Positions 45,155 to 53,648 of a DNA stretch of 64,000 bases are shown here, in pieces. The stretch comes from Streptomyces sp. RKND-216. Lineage in GTDB: Bacteria; Actinomycetota; Actinomycetes; Streptomycetales; Streptomycetaceae. The translations under genes and the position numbers were made by a program. The stretch spans positions 4,494,001 through 4,558,000 of the forward strand of contig NZ_SSBQ01000002.1 in NCBI RefSeq assembly GCF_004795255.1, in the 5' to 3' direction. Position 1 is the stretch's first letter; every line of letters starts with the position of its first letter. The notes beneath the pieces were generated by a model. The model was not told where the DNA came from. It saw only the letters and a list, made by a program, of their open reading frames with translations, and made no database searches.

Positions 45155-45904
45155 ATGGTCTCCCTGTGGGAGAACTGGCGGCAGGGCATGGGCAAGTGGC
45201 CGAAGTTCGACACGGTCGGCGGCCCTTCGACCTACGCGGTGGAGCTCACCCGCCGCCACCCCGTGGTGTCGCTGACCAAGCAGGGCGCCGACAGCGGAAG
45301 TCTCCAGGTCAACCTCTCCTGGCAGATGCACACCTCCGACTTCACCCGTCGCAGCAGCCTGGCGAGCTCCTTACGGCACCCGCTGCAGTCGCTCAAGCCC
45401 GAGGTCGTGCAGGCCCACACCCGCGGAGTGGACAAGGTCGACCTGGACCTGGCCTGCATGTACGAACTGTCCGACGGGAACAGGGGCGTGGTCCAGCCCC
45501 TGGGCTCGCTCTTCGGCGACTTCCAGGCCGCCCCGTTCGTCAAGCTCACCGGTGACGACCGGTTCGGCGCCCCGTCCGGTGAGACGATCTACGTCAACCT
45601 CGACCACAAGGACGAGATCAAGCGCCTGCTCTTCTTCGTCTACATCTACGACAACACCCCTGCATTCGACCGCGCGAAGGGACTCCTCACCGTCATCCTG
45701 AGCAACGGCGCCCGCATCGAGGTCGGTCTGGAGGAACGCGCCCCGCAGGCCCGCTCCTGCGCAGTGGTACTCATGCAGCACGAGAAGGGCGAACTGGTCG
45801 TCCGCCGCGAGGTCCGGTACGTGTACGGCTTCCAATCGGAGCTGGACCGGCTCTACGGATGGGGCCTGCACTGGGGGCGCGGCTACAAGACCGACCGCGT
45901 GTGA
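45155..45904 (+). CDS. Divergent TerD-fold stress protein (TerA-like)
   Basis: A 249-residue protein of the TerD superfamily but without the tight DLDAS calcium motif; it shows VDKVDLDLACMYELSDGNRG and GETIYVNLDHKDEIKRLLFFVYIYD, which resemble the TerA/TerD-like sandwich. The C-terminus has YVYGFQSELDRLYGWGLHWGRGYK. The start at 45155 has a GGAG only one base away, so another start (ATG at 45188, MGKWPKFDTVGG) is possible. It follows the membrane gene by 146 bases. Confidence 0.82.
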   Translation: MVSLWENWRQGMGKWPKFDTVGGPSTYAVELTRRHPVVSLTKQGADSGSLQVNLSWQMHTSDFTRRSSLASSLRHPLQSLKPEVVQAHTRGVDKVDLDLACMYELSDGNRGVVQPLGSLFGDFQAAPFVKLTGDDRFGAPSGETIYVNLDHKDEIKRLLFFVYIYDNTPAFDRAKGLLTVILSNGARIEVGLEERAPQARSCAVVLMQHEKGELVVRREVRYVYGFQSELDRLYGWGLHWGRGYKTDRV

Positions 45905-45946
45905 CCCCGCCTGCAGGATCCGGTCGTACGCCCGTGCGCGCCCGCG

Positions 45947-46924
45947 TCAGCGCCGCAGGAACTGCGGCCCCTGCGGCGGCAGCGTGAACGCCGGGTCCGG
46001 CTGCTGCGGGTAGCCGTAAGCGGGCTGTGGGTAGCCGTACGCCGGCTGGGTGCGCGGCGGGTGCTGCGGCGGCATCGGATAGCCCGTACCGCCGCCCGGG
46101 CCGGGCTGCGGATAGCCGTACGGCGCCGTCGCCTGCTCGTCGGACGCGGCGAACGCGCCCACGCCCGCCGGGCGCGGCTGCGGGTCCGGCCCCGGCGGTT
46201 CGGGCATCGGCCCCGGGCCGGGCGGCACTGGTCCCGGACCCGGCGGTTCCGGCGCGGGCCCCGGCTCGGGCTCGGGATGCGGCTCCGGGCGCGGTTCCGG
46301 CACCGGCGAGGGCTCGGGGAAGTCGGGCTCGGACGGCGGATCAGGTACCGTCCCGCCCGCAGTGGCGGATGCGGCGGCGTCTGCCTCGTCGGCCACCGTG
46401 ATCCCGAACTCGGACGCCAGCCCGGTCAGCCCGGTGTCGTAGCCCTGACCCAGCGCCCGGAACTTCCACCCCTCGCCGCGCCGGTACAGTTCGCCGCAGA
46501 TCATCGCCGTCTCCGAACCGGTCTCCGGCTCGATGTCGAAGGCCGCCAACGCTTCGCCGTTCGCGGTGTCCTGCAGGGTCAGCCGCAGCCCGGAGACCTG
46601 CGCGAACGTCCCGCCGTCGGCCGAGGCCACCAGCAGGATCCGGTGCACCTCGTCCTCCAGCGCCCAGACGTCGGCCTGCACCGCGTCGGTCGTGCCGTTC
46701 CCGTCCCGGCCCTTCCCCAGGTGCCGGATGCGGCCGGAGGGGTGCTGCGGCTGGTTGTAGAAGACGAAGTCGTCGTCCGAACGCACCCGGCCCGCGGCAC
46801 CCAGCACCAGCGCGGACGCGTCCACGTCGGGCACCCCGGCGCCGGACGGCGTCCAGCGGAGCACGGCCCGCACCGCCGAGGCCGTCAGCGGAACGTTCGA
46901 GCCCTTGAGCATCGTGTGCGTCAT
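45947..46924 (-). CDS. TerD protein with long Pro/Tyr-rich tail
   Basis: A 325-residue TerD variant. The domain covers residues 1 to about 180 (LKGSNVPLTASAVRAVL, DVDASALVLGAAGRV, and GELYRRGEGWKFRALGQGYDTGLTGLASEFGI). A Pro/Glu/Gly-rich linker (about 190-250) leads to a C-terminal tail with repeated YGYPQP units (YGYPQPGPGG, AYGYPQPAYGYPQQ). Low-complexity PGY tails of this type are often seen in proteins that form oligomers or attach to membranes. ATG at 46924. It is divergent from the CitE-like gene, across 193 bases. Confidence 0.88.
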   Translation of the reverse strand: MTHTMLKGSNVPLTASAVRAVLRWTPSGAGVPDVDASALVLGAAGRVRSDDDFVFYNQPQHPSGRIRHLGKGRDGNGTTDAVQADVWALEDEVHRILLVASADGGTFAQVSGLRLTLQDTANGEALAAFDIEPETGSETAMICGELYRRGEGWKFRALGQGYDTGLTGLASEFGITVADEADAAASATAGGTVPDPPSEPDFPEPSPVPEPRPEPHPEPEPGPAPEPPGPGPVPPGPGPMPEPPGPDPQPRPAGVGAFAASDEQATAPYGYPQPGPGGGTGYPMPPQHPPRTQPAYGYPQPAYGYPQQPDPAFTLPPQGPQFLRR

Positions 46925-47117
46925 ACGTTCAATCCTGCCTTCCCGGCACACCCCCGGACAACGCGGGTGCCCCGCAGGTACCTCCGGGTAACGCGGATTT
47001 CACCTCCGGGGGAACTCCGCAGCCCCTCCCGAACGTACGATGAGCGGCCGGATCCCGTCGTTCCGGGACAGGACGGCAGGGAACGCGGCACACGGGCACA
47101 CGGGGAGGCGGTTGTTC

Positions 47118-48284
47118 ATGCGGCACTTCGGGCATCTTCCGGCGCACCTCCGGAGCGAGCTGTTCCACCGGGAACCGGTCGCATTCGACGCCGGCACGCC
47201 GCAACGGCTGCTCAGCACGTGCCTGGGCGCGACCCTCTACAGCCCCGCCACCCGCCCGCACCTCGCCGCCGACATCGTCAAGCAGGCCGGGCGCGGGGTC
47301 GTCTCCATGGTGCTCTGCCTGGAGGACTCCATCGACGACGCCGACGTGGCGGCGGCCGAGGACAACCTCGTGCGGCAGTTCGCCGCCCTGCCTCCCGGCC
47401 GGTCGGGGGACCGGCTGCCGCTGCTGTTCGTCCGCGTGCGGACGCCCGGGCAGATCACCGACCTGATCCGCCGCCTGGGACGCGGCGCCGAACTCCTCGC
47501 CGGGTTCGTGCTGCCGAAGTTCACCGAGGACCGCGGTGTGCCCTTCCTGGAAGCCGTAACCGGGGCCGAGGCACTCGCCGGACGGCGACTTTTCGCCATG
47601 CCGGTGCTGGAGTCGCCAGAGCTGCTCCACCTGGAGAGCCGGGCCGAGACCCTGGCGGGGATCTCGAGGGCCGTCACCAAGTACCGCGACCGCGTGCTCG
47701 CCCTGCGTCTCGGCGTCACTGACTTCTGCTCCGCGTACGGGCTGCGGCGTACCCCCGAGATGACCGCCTACGACGTCCAGCTCGTCGCCGGCGTCATCGG
47801 CGACGTGGTCAACGTGCTGGGCCGCGCCGACGGCACCGGCTTCACGGTCACCGGCCCGGTGTGGGAGTACTTCCGCCTGCAGGAACGTATGTTCAAGCCG
47901 CAGCTGCGCAGCAGCCCGTTTCACAGCGGCCGTGCGGAAGCGCTGCGCGCCGAGCTCATCGAGCACGACATGGACGGCCTGCTGCGCGAGATCGAGCTGG
48001 ACCGCGCCAACGGCCTGCTCGGCAAGACCTGCATACACCCCTCGCACGTGGCGCCGGTCCACGCGCTGTCCGTCGTCTCGCACGAGGAGTACAGCGACGC
48101 GACCGACATACTGCGCCCGGAGCGCGGGGGCGGAGGCGTGCTGCGCTCCGTGTACACGAACAAGATGAACGAGGTGAAGCCGCACCGCGCGTGGGCCGAA
48201 CGTACGCTGCTGAGGGCCGAGGCCTTCGGCGTGGCGCGCGAGGGTGTGGGCTTCGTGGAACTGCTGGCGGCTGGAGTCAGGTGA
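47118..48284 (+). CDS. CitE-like C-C bond lyase of the Ter metabolite module
   Basis: A 388-residue HpcH/HpaI/CitE-type aldolase (C-C bond lyase of the Ter-linked kind). It shows VSMVLCLEDSIDDADVAAAEDN with the acidic metal site, PLLFVRVRTPGQI, FVLPKFTEDRG and the Glu in RRLFAMPVLESPELLHL. Ter-linked lyases are predicted to act in making a nucleoside-like metabolite with the PRTase and HAD enzymes that follow. ATG at 47118 follows GGGGAGG. Its stop overlaps the next start (GTGA), so the three genes are translationally coupled. Confidence 0.88.
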   Translation: MRHFGHLPAHLRSELFHREPVAFDAGTPQRLLSTCLGATLYSPATRPHLAADIVKQAGRGVVSMVLCLEDSIDDADVAAAEDNLVRQFAALPPGRSGDRLPLLFVRVRTPGQITDLIRRLGRGAELLAGFVLPKFTEDRGVPFLEAVTGAEALAGRRLFAMPVLESPELLHLESRAETLAGISRAVTKYRDRVLALRLGVTDFCSAYGLRRTPEMTAYDVQLVAGVIGDVVNVLGRADGTGFTVTGPVWEYFRLQERMFKPQLRSSPFHSGRAEALRAELIEHDMDGLLREIELDRANGLLGKTCIHPSHVAPVHALSVVSHEEYSDATDILRPERGGGGVLRSVYTNKMNEVKPHRAWAERTLLRAEAFGVAREGVGFVELLAAGVR

Positions 48285-50866
48285 GCGAGGACGTGACGGA
48301 ACGGATACCAGGTCCGGACGGCGGAGTCTGGCCGGGGGAGTGGGTCGCACGCGAGCTGGGCGTCGAACTGACCGGCGGCGTGCGGGAGCTGGTCGGCCTC
48401 GCGCTGCGGCGCAACCCCAAGCGTGCGCACCTGCTGGTCTCGGACGTGCTCGGCAAGCATGTTCCGCAGCGGCCGCAGCGCGTGTACGGCGCAGGTCTGG
48501 AGCTCGGCCGCCGGGTGCGGGAACTCCTCCTGCCGGGCCACCCCGCCGGCCGCGCCGACGGGGCCGACAGCGCTGCCGACGCCGACGACGAAGCCGCGCT
48601 GCGCGGCACCGTGGTCCTCGGTTATGCCGAGACCGCCACCGGACTGGGCCACGCAGTCGCCGACGGCCTGGGTCCGGTGCCGTACCTGCACTCCACACGC
48701 CGCAGAGTCCCCGGCGCGACCCAGGCGGGAACGTTCGAGGAGAGCCACAGCCACGCCACCGGCCACCTGCTGCTCCCCGAGGACCCGGCGCTGCTGGCCG
48801 GAGACGGTCCCCTGGTGCTGGTCGACGACGAGTTCTCCACCGGCAACACCGTCCGGAACACTCTTCGCGCGCTGCACAGCCGGTTTCCACGACGGCGGTA
48901 CGTCGTCGTCGCCCTGGTCGACATGCGGTCCGCCGAGGATCGGGCCTCCCTGGAGAAGTTCGCCGCCGAACTGAACTCCACCGTCGACGTCGTGGCCCTC
49001 GCCACCGGGGGTGTCCGGCTCCCCGCCGACGCCCTGGAGCGCGGCCAGGCGCTCGTCGCCCAGCACGACCCCGCCGCCTCGGCCACCACCGAACCGGCCA
49101 CCGCCGACACACCCGCCGCCGTCCCCGCCACCTTCCACCGGATCGACCTCGGCTGGCCGCTCGGCGTCCCCGACGGCGGACGCCACGGCTTCCTGCCCGC
49201 CCACCGGGCCCGCCTGGAGACCGCACTGCCCGGCATGGCCGCCCGCCTCGCCGACGGGCTCACCGCGGCGGGCGTCCCGGCCGGACCGGAGCACCCCCCG
49301 GGCACCCCGCACCCGCCGCGCGTTCTCGTGCTGGGCTGCGAGGAGCTGATGTACGTCCCCGTCCGGCTCGCCTGCGCCCTGCAGGACCACCTCGGCGACC
49401 GCGCCGAGGTCCGCTTCTCCACCACCACCCGCTCGCCCGTCCTCCCCGTCGACGACCCCGGGTACGCCATCCGCACCCGCCTCGCCTTCCCCGCACACGA
49501 CGACCCGTCCGACGGCCCCGGCGAGCGCTACACCTACAACGTCGCCCCCGGAGCCGACCCGGCCCGCCGCTTCGACGCCGTCGTCGTCCTCACCGACACC
49601 CCGGGGGACACCCCCGACCTGCACGCCCCCGGCGGCCTCCTCGCCCGCCTGGCTCCGCACACCGGCGCCGTCCTGCTCGCCGTCGTGCCCTCCCACACCC
49701 CGCTGCCGCAGCCGCTGCGCGGCCCCTCCTTCTCCTCCTACGACCCCGAGGACGTGGGCTGGCTCCTCCAGGACCTGTCCGATGTGACCCTGGAGGCGCC
49801 CACCGAGGAACGGGAAGAGGCCATCCAGCGCGGGGGCGCGCACTACGCGGAGTCGCTGCCCGTCGAATACCAGCCCAGCGAGGAGTACCAGCGCCTCTTC
49901 CACAGCGCCCTGGACGCCTCCGCCGCCCGCATCGCCCGCGCCGTCGGCACCGTCACCGAGACCCTGCTCGCCGAACGCGGACACGGCGCCGTCCTCGCCT
50001 CCCTGGCCCGCGCCGGCACGCCCGTCGGCGTGCTGATGCGGCGGTGGGCCCGGTACGCGCACGGCCTGGACCTGCCGCACTACACGCTGTCCATCGTCCG
50101 GGGCCGCGGCATCGACACCAACGCGCTGCGCCATCTCGCCGCCCGTCACGAGCCGTCCGGCGTCGTCTTCGTCGACGGCTGGACCGGCAAGGGCGCCATC
50201 ACCCGCGAACTCGCCGCCGCCCTCGAACCGTTCCCCGGCTTCGACCCGGAGATCGCGGTGCTCGCCGACCCTGGCGGCTGCGTACGCACCTACGGCACGC
50301 GCGAGGACTTCCTCATCCCCTCCGCCTGCCTCAACTCCACCGTCTCCGGCCTCGTCTCCCGCACCGTGCTGCGCGCCGACCTGGTCGGCCCGCACGACTT
50401 CCACGGCGCCAAGTTCTACCGCGAACTGGCCGGCGCCGACCTCTCCCGCCATTTCCTCGACGCCGTCGCCGCCCGCTTCGCCGAGGTGCGCGACGCGGTC
50501 GCCGACGACGCCCGCGTCCTGCTCGCCGCCGACCCGGCGGACCGCGCCCCCACCTGGGCCGGCTGGCGGGCCGTGGAGCGCATCAGCGACGCGTACGGCA
50601 TCGGAGACGTCAACCTGGTCAAACCCGGTGTCGGGGAGACCACCCGGGTGCTGCTCCGCCGCGTTCCCTGGCGCATCCTGGCCCGCCGGGGCGCCGGCCC
50701 CGACCTCGACCACGTACGCCTGCTCGCCGAACAGCGCGGCGTGCCGGTCGAGGAGACCGACGACCTGCCGTACACCTGCGTGGGGCTCATCCACCCCCGC
50801 TACACGCGAGGCGCCACCGGCGCCGACGGAAAGGCCGTCACGACGGCCGGAGAGGCCACGCGGTGA
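48281..50866 (+). CDS. PRTase-TRSP-StiP-PELOTA fusion of the Ter metabolite module
   Basis: An 861-residue multidomain protein. An N-terminal phosphoribosyltransferase (about 1-260) has the PRPP loop VLVDDEFSTGNT (179-190). A TRSP domain (about 283-480) contains the literal TRSP motif at 383-386 (STTTRSPVLP). A StiP/PRTase_1-type domain (about 485-780) has SSYDPEDVGWLLQDLSD, VEYQPSEEYQRLF and VFVDGWTGKGAI. A C-terminal PELOTA-like RNA-binding domain (about 785-845) ends YTCVGLIHPRY. The domain set is that described for the Ter-linked pathway predicted to make a modified nucleoside or ribosylated metabolite. The start GTG lies in the stop of the lyase gene, and its stop overlaps the HAD gene. 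Activities are predicted, not shown. Confidence 0.88.
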   Translation: MSEDVTERIPGPDGGVWPGEWVARELGVELTGGVRELVGLALRRNPKRAHLLVSDVLGKHVPQRPQRVYGAGLELGRRVRELLLPGHPAGRADGADSAADADDEAALRGTVVLGYAETATGLGHAVADGLGPVPYLHSTRRRVPGATQAGTFEESHSHATGHLLLPEDPALLAGDGPLVLVDDEFSTGNTVRNTLRALHSRFPRRRYVVVALVDMRSAEDRASLEKFAAELNSTVDVVALATGGVRLPADALERGQALVAQHDPAASATTEPATADTPAAVPATFHRIDLGWPLGVPDGGRHGFLPAHRARLETALPGMAARLADGLTAAGVPAGPEHPPGTPHPPRVLVLGCEELMYVPVRLACALQDHLGDRAEVRFSTTTRSPVLPVDDPGYAIRTRLAFPAHDDPSDGPGERYTYNVAPGADPARRFDAVVVLTDTPGDTPDLHAPGGLLARLAPHTGAVLLAVVPSHTPLPQPLRGPSFSSYDPEDVGWLLQDLSDVTLEAPTEEREEAIQRGGAHYAESLPVEYQPSEEYQRLFHSALDASAARIARAVGTVTETLLAERGHGAVLASLARAGTPVGVLMRRWARYAHGLDLPHYTLSIVRGRGIDTNALRHLAARHEPSGVVFVDGWTGKGAITRELAAALEPFPGFDPEIAVLADPGGCVRTYGTREDFLIPSACLNSTVSGLVSRTVLRADLVGPHDFHGAKFYRELAGADLSRHFLDAVAARFAEVRDAVADDARVLLAADPADRAPTWAGWRAVERISDAYGIGDVNLVKPGVGETTRVLLRRVPWRILARRGAGPDLDHVRLLAEQRGVPVEETDDLPYTCVGLIHPRYTRGATGADGKAVTTAGEATR

Positions 50867-51690
50867 CCACGCGCACGGAGAGCCCCCGCACCGCGAGCAC
50901 GCTGTTCGCCAGCGACCTGGACCGCACGCTGATCTACTCGGCCGCGGCGCTGAACCTCACCGCCCCCGACCACGAGGCCCCGCGCCTGCTGTGCGTCGAG
51001 GTCTACCAGCAGCGCCCGCTGTCCTACGTCACGGAGACCGCCGCCGCGCTGCTCCCGCAGGTCGCCGACGCCACGGTGTTCGTCCCCACCACGACCCGCA
51101 CCCGCGAGCAGTACCACCGCATCCACCTGCCCGGCCCGCCCGCACGGTACGCCGTCTGCGCCAACGGCGGGCACCTGCTCGTAGACGGCGTCTCCGACCC
51201 CGACTGGCAGACCCACGTGCGCCGCAGCCTCTCCGACTGCGCGCCGCTCGTCGAGATCCGCGACCACCTGCGCCGCACCGCCGACCCGGCGTGGCTGCTC
51301 AAGGAACGTGTCGCCGAGGACCTGTTCGCCTACCTCGTCGTCGACCGCGCCGAACTGCCCGACACCTGGGTCAAGGAACTCGCCGACTGGGCAGGCCCGC
51401 ACGGCTGGACCGTCTCCCTCCAGGGACGCAAGATCTACGCCGTGCCACGACCGCTCACCAAGAGCGCCGCCATCGCCGAGATCGCCCGCCGCACCGGCGC
51501 CACGCGGACGCTGGCCGCCGGAGACTCCCTACTCGACGCCGACCTGCTCGAACACGCCGACGCCGGCTGGCGCCCCGGCCACGGCGAACTCGCCGACACC
51601 GGATGGCACGCCCCGCACATCGCTGCCCTGCCCGAGCGCGGAGTCGCGGCGGGCGAACGCGTCCTGCGCGAGGCGCTGCGCGCCGCGTGA
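50863..51690 (+). CDS. HAD family phosphatase of the Ter metabolite module
   Basis: A 275-residue HAD hydrolase of the Cof-like kind. Motif I is FASDLDRTLI (nucleophile Asp18, Asp20), the Lys of motif III lies in PLTKSAAIAEI, and motif IV is LAAGDSLLDADLL. It would remove phosphate from the product of the PRTase pathway. Its start GTG overlaps the preceding stop, so expression is linked to the lyase and PRTase. The gene ends 52 bases before the converging FmdB-like gene. Confidence 0.88.
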   Translation: MTTRTESPRTASTLFASDLDRTLIYSAAALNLTAPDHEAPRLLCVEVYQQRPLSYVTETAAALLPQVADATVFVPTTTRTREQYHRIHLPGPPARYAVCANGGHLLVDGVSDPDWQTHVRRSLSDCAPLVEIRDHLRRTADPAWLLKERVAEDLFAYLVVDRAELPDTWVKELADWAGPHGWTVSLQGRKIYAVPRPLTKSAAIAEIARRTGATRTLAAGDSLLDADLLEHADAGWRPGHGELADTGWHAPHIAALPERGVAAGERVLREALRAA

Positions 51691-51742
51691 ACGGCCTGCC
51701 GCCCTCCACTCGTGTCCGGCGCGGGTGGCAGTCCCGTCCGGG

Positions 51743-51964
51743 TCAGCCGCAGCAGCCGCCTCCGCAGCAGCCAGCGCCACCGCCGCCCGCCCCGGGCGCG
51801 GCAGCAGGGGCGCTCGCCGTGCCGCCGACCGCGACCGTGGACAGGAGCTTCACCGTGTCCTGGTGCCCCTCCGGGCACGGTGCTGGCGCGTTGGACTGCG
51901 CCATCGGGCGCCGAAGCTCGTACGTGGCTCCGCACTCGCGGCAGCGGTACTCGTAACGTGGCAT
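51743..51964 (-). CDS. FmdB-type zinc ribbon protein
   Basis: A 73-residue protein with the FmdB start MPRYEYRCRECGATYELRRPM and the second Cys pair region CPEGHQDTVKLLSTV. The C-terminus is an unusual run of Gly and Cys (GGCCGGGCCG), a possible second metal site. These small proteins are thought to be regulators or chaperones; none is proved. The start is the ATG at 51964 (MPRYEY), not the upstream ATG at 51976. Confidence 0.85.
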   Translation of the reverse strand: MPRYEYRCRECGATYELRRPMAQSNAPAPCPEGHQDTVKLLSTVAVGGTASAPAAAPGAGGGGAGCCGGGCCG

Positions 51965-52031
51965 GCGACGCAGCATAGCGCCGCACGTCGTCCCAGGTCA
52001 GGGGGAAGTCCCCGAGGCAGGGGTCACCGCG

Positions 52032-53288
52032 TCAGCCGCCGGCCATCTCCCGCCGGATCTGATCCACCACCTCTTGCACGGCGTCCCGCACGGCGTCCAG
52101 CTCTGTCACGAAGCGCCAGTAGTCCGGATGCCGCCCGGTCAGCTCCGCCACCGCACGGTCCACCCGCTCCACCGAGCGGTCCAGCGGCTGCGCGTGCCGC
52201 GGGTCCGGAGTGCTGCGACCGGCCATCGCCAGCCGCTGCGCGTCGCGGATCGCGAACCGCGCCTTCTCCACCTCACGGGTGTGGTCGAAGCTCACCTCGT
52301 TCAGCCGCTGCAACCGGTCCCCGGCCGCCTTCACCGCCTCGTCGGCGGTGTTCAGCAGCGCCCGCACCGTCGCCAGCAGGGACGTCGCATCCGGCCAGCG
52401 CTGCTCCTCCCGCGCCCGCTGCGCCTCGCCCAGCTTCTCCTCCGCCTGCCGCACGGCCCGTGCGGCCTCCTCCGGCACGCCCTGCAGGTCCTCCCAGCAC
52501 GCCAGCGCGAAACGACGCCGCAGCTCGCTCAGCACCGGCTCGACCTTGCCCGCCCGGTTGTGCAGCGCCTGCGCCCGGGTCCGGAGCGACGCCAGCCGCT
52601 TGTCCGTCTCCGCTGCCCGCTCCGGCAGACGATCCGCCTCCCGCCGGATCGTCTCGGCCTCCCGCACGACCCGGTCGGCACGGTGCAGCGTCTCCGCCAC
52701 CCCATGGCGCCCGGCGCCCTCGTTCAGTCGTGTCAGCTCCGGCGACAGCGCCGCCAGCCGCGCCGCCAGGTCGTCCGCCTTCAGCCCGGACGCCCGTACC
52801 GCCTCCAGCGCCGTCGTCGCCGCGAGCAGTCCCTGCCGGGCCCGCTCCACCGCCGGCGCGAGCTGTGCCAACTGCGTCTCCGCCCGGTCCAGCAGCGACC
52901 CCAGTCCCTGCCGGAACCGCTCCAGGTCCGCCTTCGTCCGCACCAGCTCGCCCCGCGCCTGCTCCAGCTCGGCCCGCGCGCGGGCCGCCGTACCCGCGTC
53001 CAGGTCGTCCCGGTCCAGGTCGTGCGCGTCCACGGCGGCGATGTAGCGGTGACTCACCTGGTCGATCCGCGTCCCGAACTCCGCGAAGTCCGCGGCGGCC
53101 CTGCGCCCCTGCGGCGAGTCGTCCACGGCGGTGATCGTCTCGATGGAGATCCGCAGATCACGCTGCGCCGTGTCCAGCTCGTAGAAGGAGGCGGCTGCGG
53201 CGTCCTTCGCGGCCTGCGCGTCGGCACGCTTGTTCTCGGCCCGGCCGCCGCCCCATCCCCATCGGCGGGTGCCGCCGCTCGCTGTCAC
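52032..53288 (-). CDS. Long coiled-coil cytosolic protein
   Basis: A 418-residue all-helical protein. Long heptad-like stretches of Glu, Arg, Ala and Leu run from about residue 90 to 400 (for example ARARAELEQARGELVRTKADLERF and ARAVRQAEEKLGEAQRAREEQ). A short Gly/Trp-rich start (GGTRRWGWGGGR) precedes. No membrane segment or signal is seen. It lies next to the Ter block, and such proteins are often part of it, but I do not recognise a named family. GTG at 53288 follows GGGGAG. Confidence 0.8.
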   Translation of the reverse strand: MTASGGTRRWGWGGGRAENKRADAQAAKDAAAASFYELDTAQRDLRISIETITAVDDSPQGRRAAADFAEFGTRIDQVSHRYIAAVDAHDLDRDDLDAGTAARARAELEQARGELVRTKADLERFRQGLGSLLDRAETQLAQLAPAVERARQGLLAATTALEAVRASGLKADDLAARLAALSPELTRLNEGAGRHGVAETLHRADRVVREAETIRREADRLPERAAETDKRLASLRTRAQALHNRAGKVEPVLSELRRRFALACWEDLQGVPEEAARAVRQAEEKLGEAQRAREEQRWPDATSLLATVRALLNTADEAVKAAGDRLQRLNEVSFDHTREVEKARFAIRDAQRLAMAGRSTPDPRHAQPLDRSVERVDRAVAELTGRHPDYWRFVTELDAVRDAVQEVVDQIRREMAGG

Positions 53289-53414
53289 CTGTGTCTCTCC
53301 CCGTCGCCGCCAGTGGATCGCCCGGCCATTCTCCCACCCGCCTCTCCGGAACACACGGCCCGCGTTTGCCCCCGGCCTGCGGCGGCAGGGTACTCTGTTC
53401 CCTCACCCCAGCCC

Positions 53415-53489
53415 GGGCGCATAGCTCAGCGGTAGAGCGCTGCCCTTACAAGGCAGATGTCACAGGTTCGATCCCTGTTGCGCCCACCA
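53415..53489 (+). tRNA. tRNA-Val (UAC)
   Basis: A cloverleaf with acceptor GGGCGCA/TGCGCCC, D arm GCTCAGCGGTAGAGC, anticodon loop CTTACAA (anticodon TAC) and T arm CAGGTTCGATCCCTG. Unlike the other two tRNA genes here it encodes its CCA end (53487-53489). Its 3' end is repeated at 54054, marking it as an integration site. A -10 box TACTCT lies at 53391-53396. Confidence 0.97.
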
Positions 53490-53493
53490 GCAC
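53473..53493 (+). repeat. Attachment site copy in tRNA-Val 3' end
   Basis: 21 bases from CCCTGTTGCGCCCACCAGCA to the following C are repeated without mismatch at 54054-54074. They cover the T-arm end, acceptor stem and CCA, the usual att core of integrases that use tRNA genes. Confidence 0.85.
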
Positions 53494-53497
53494 AGAA

Positions 53498-53525
53498 GAC
53501 CCCCGACCGATCACGGCCGGGGGTC
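53498..53525 (+). terminator. Hairpin after tRNA-Val
   Basis: A 12-base stem with one mismatch (53498-53509 with 53514-53525) and loop ATCA, nine bases after the tRNA. Confidence 0.8.
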
Positions 53526-53558
53526 ATTGACATCCAGGGCTGACATCAACGGCGACGG

Positions 53559-53648
53559 TCAGTCGCGGTCGGGGCGGTACCTGAGCAGGCGGTCCATGTG
53601 GCTCACCGCCTCGCGCTGTGTGTCCTGGACGACGTGCGTGTACGTGTT
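53559..53648 (-). pseudogene. C-terminal remnant of a tyrosine recombinase (integrase)
   Basis: The last 29 codons of a site-specific integrase remain: NTYTHVVQDTQREAVSHMDR then LLRYRPDRD and stop. NTYTHV holds the catalytic Tyr of the family, and the following helix is usual for pSAM2-like integrases. Upstream in the same frame the sequence no longer resembles an integrase. Its position next to the tRNA att site, reading toward it, is that of an int gene in an actinomycete integrative element. Confidence 0.8.

Noticed and set aside
47921..50794. A 957-codon minus-strand frame over the PRTase fusion
   Set aside because: Gly/Val-rich mirror of the real gene without any family motif.
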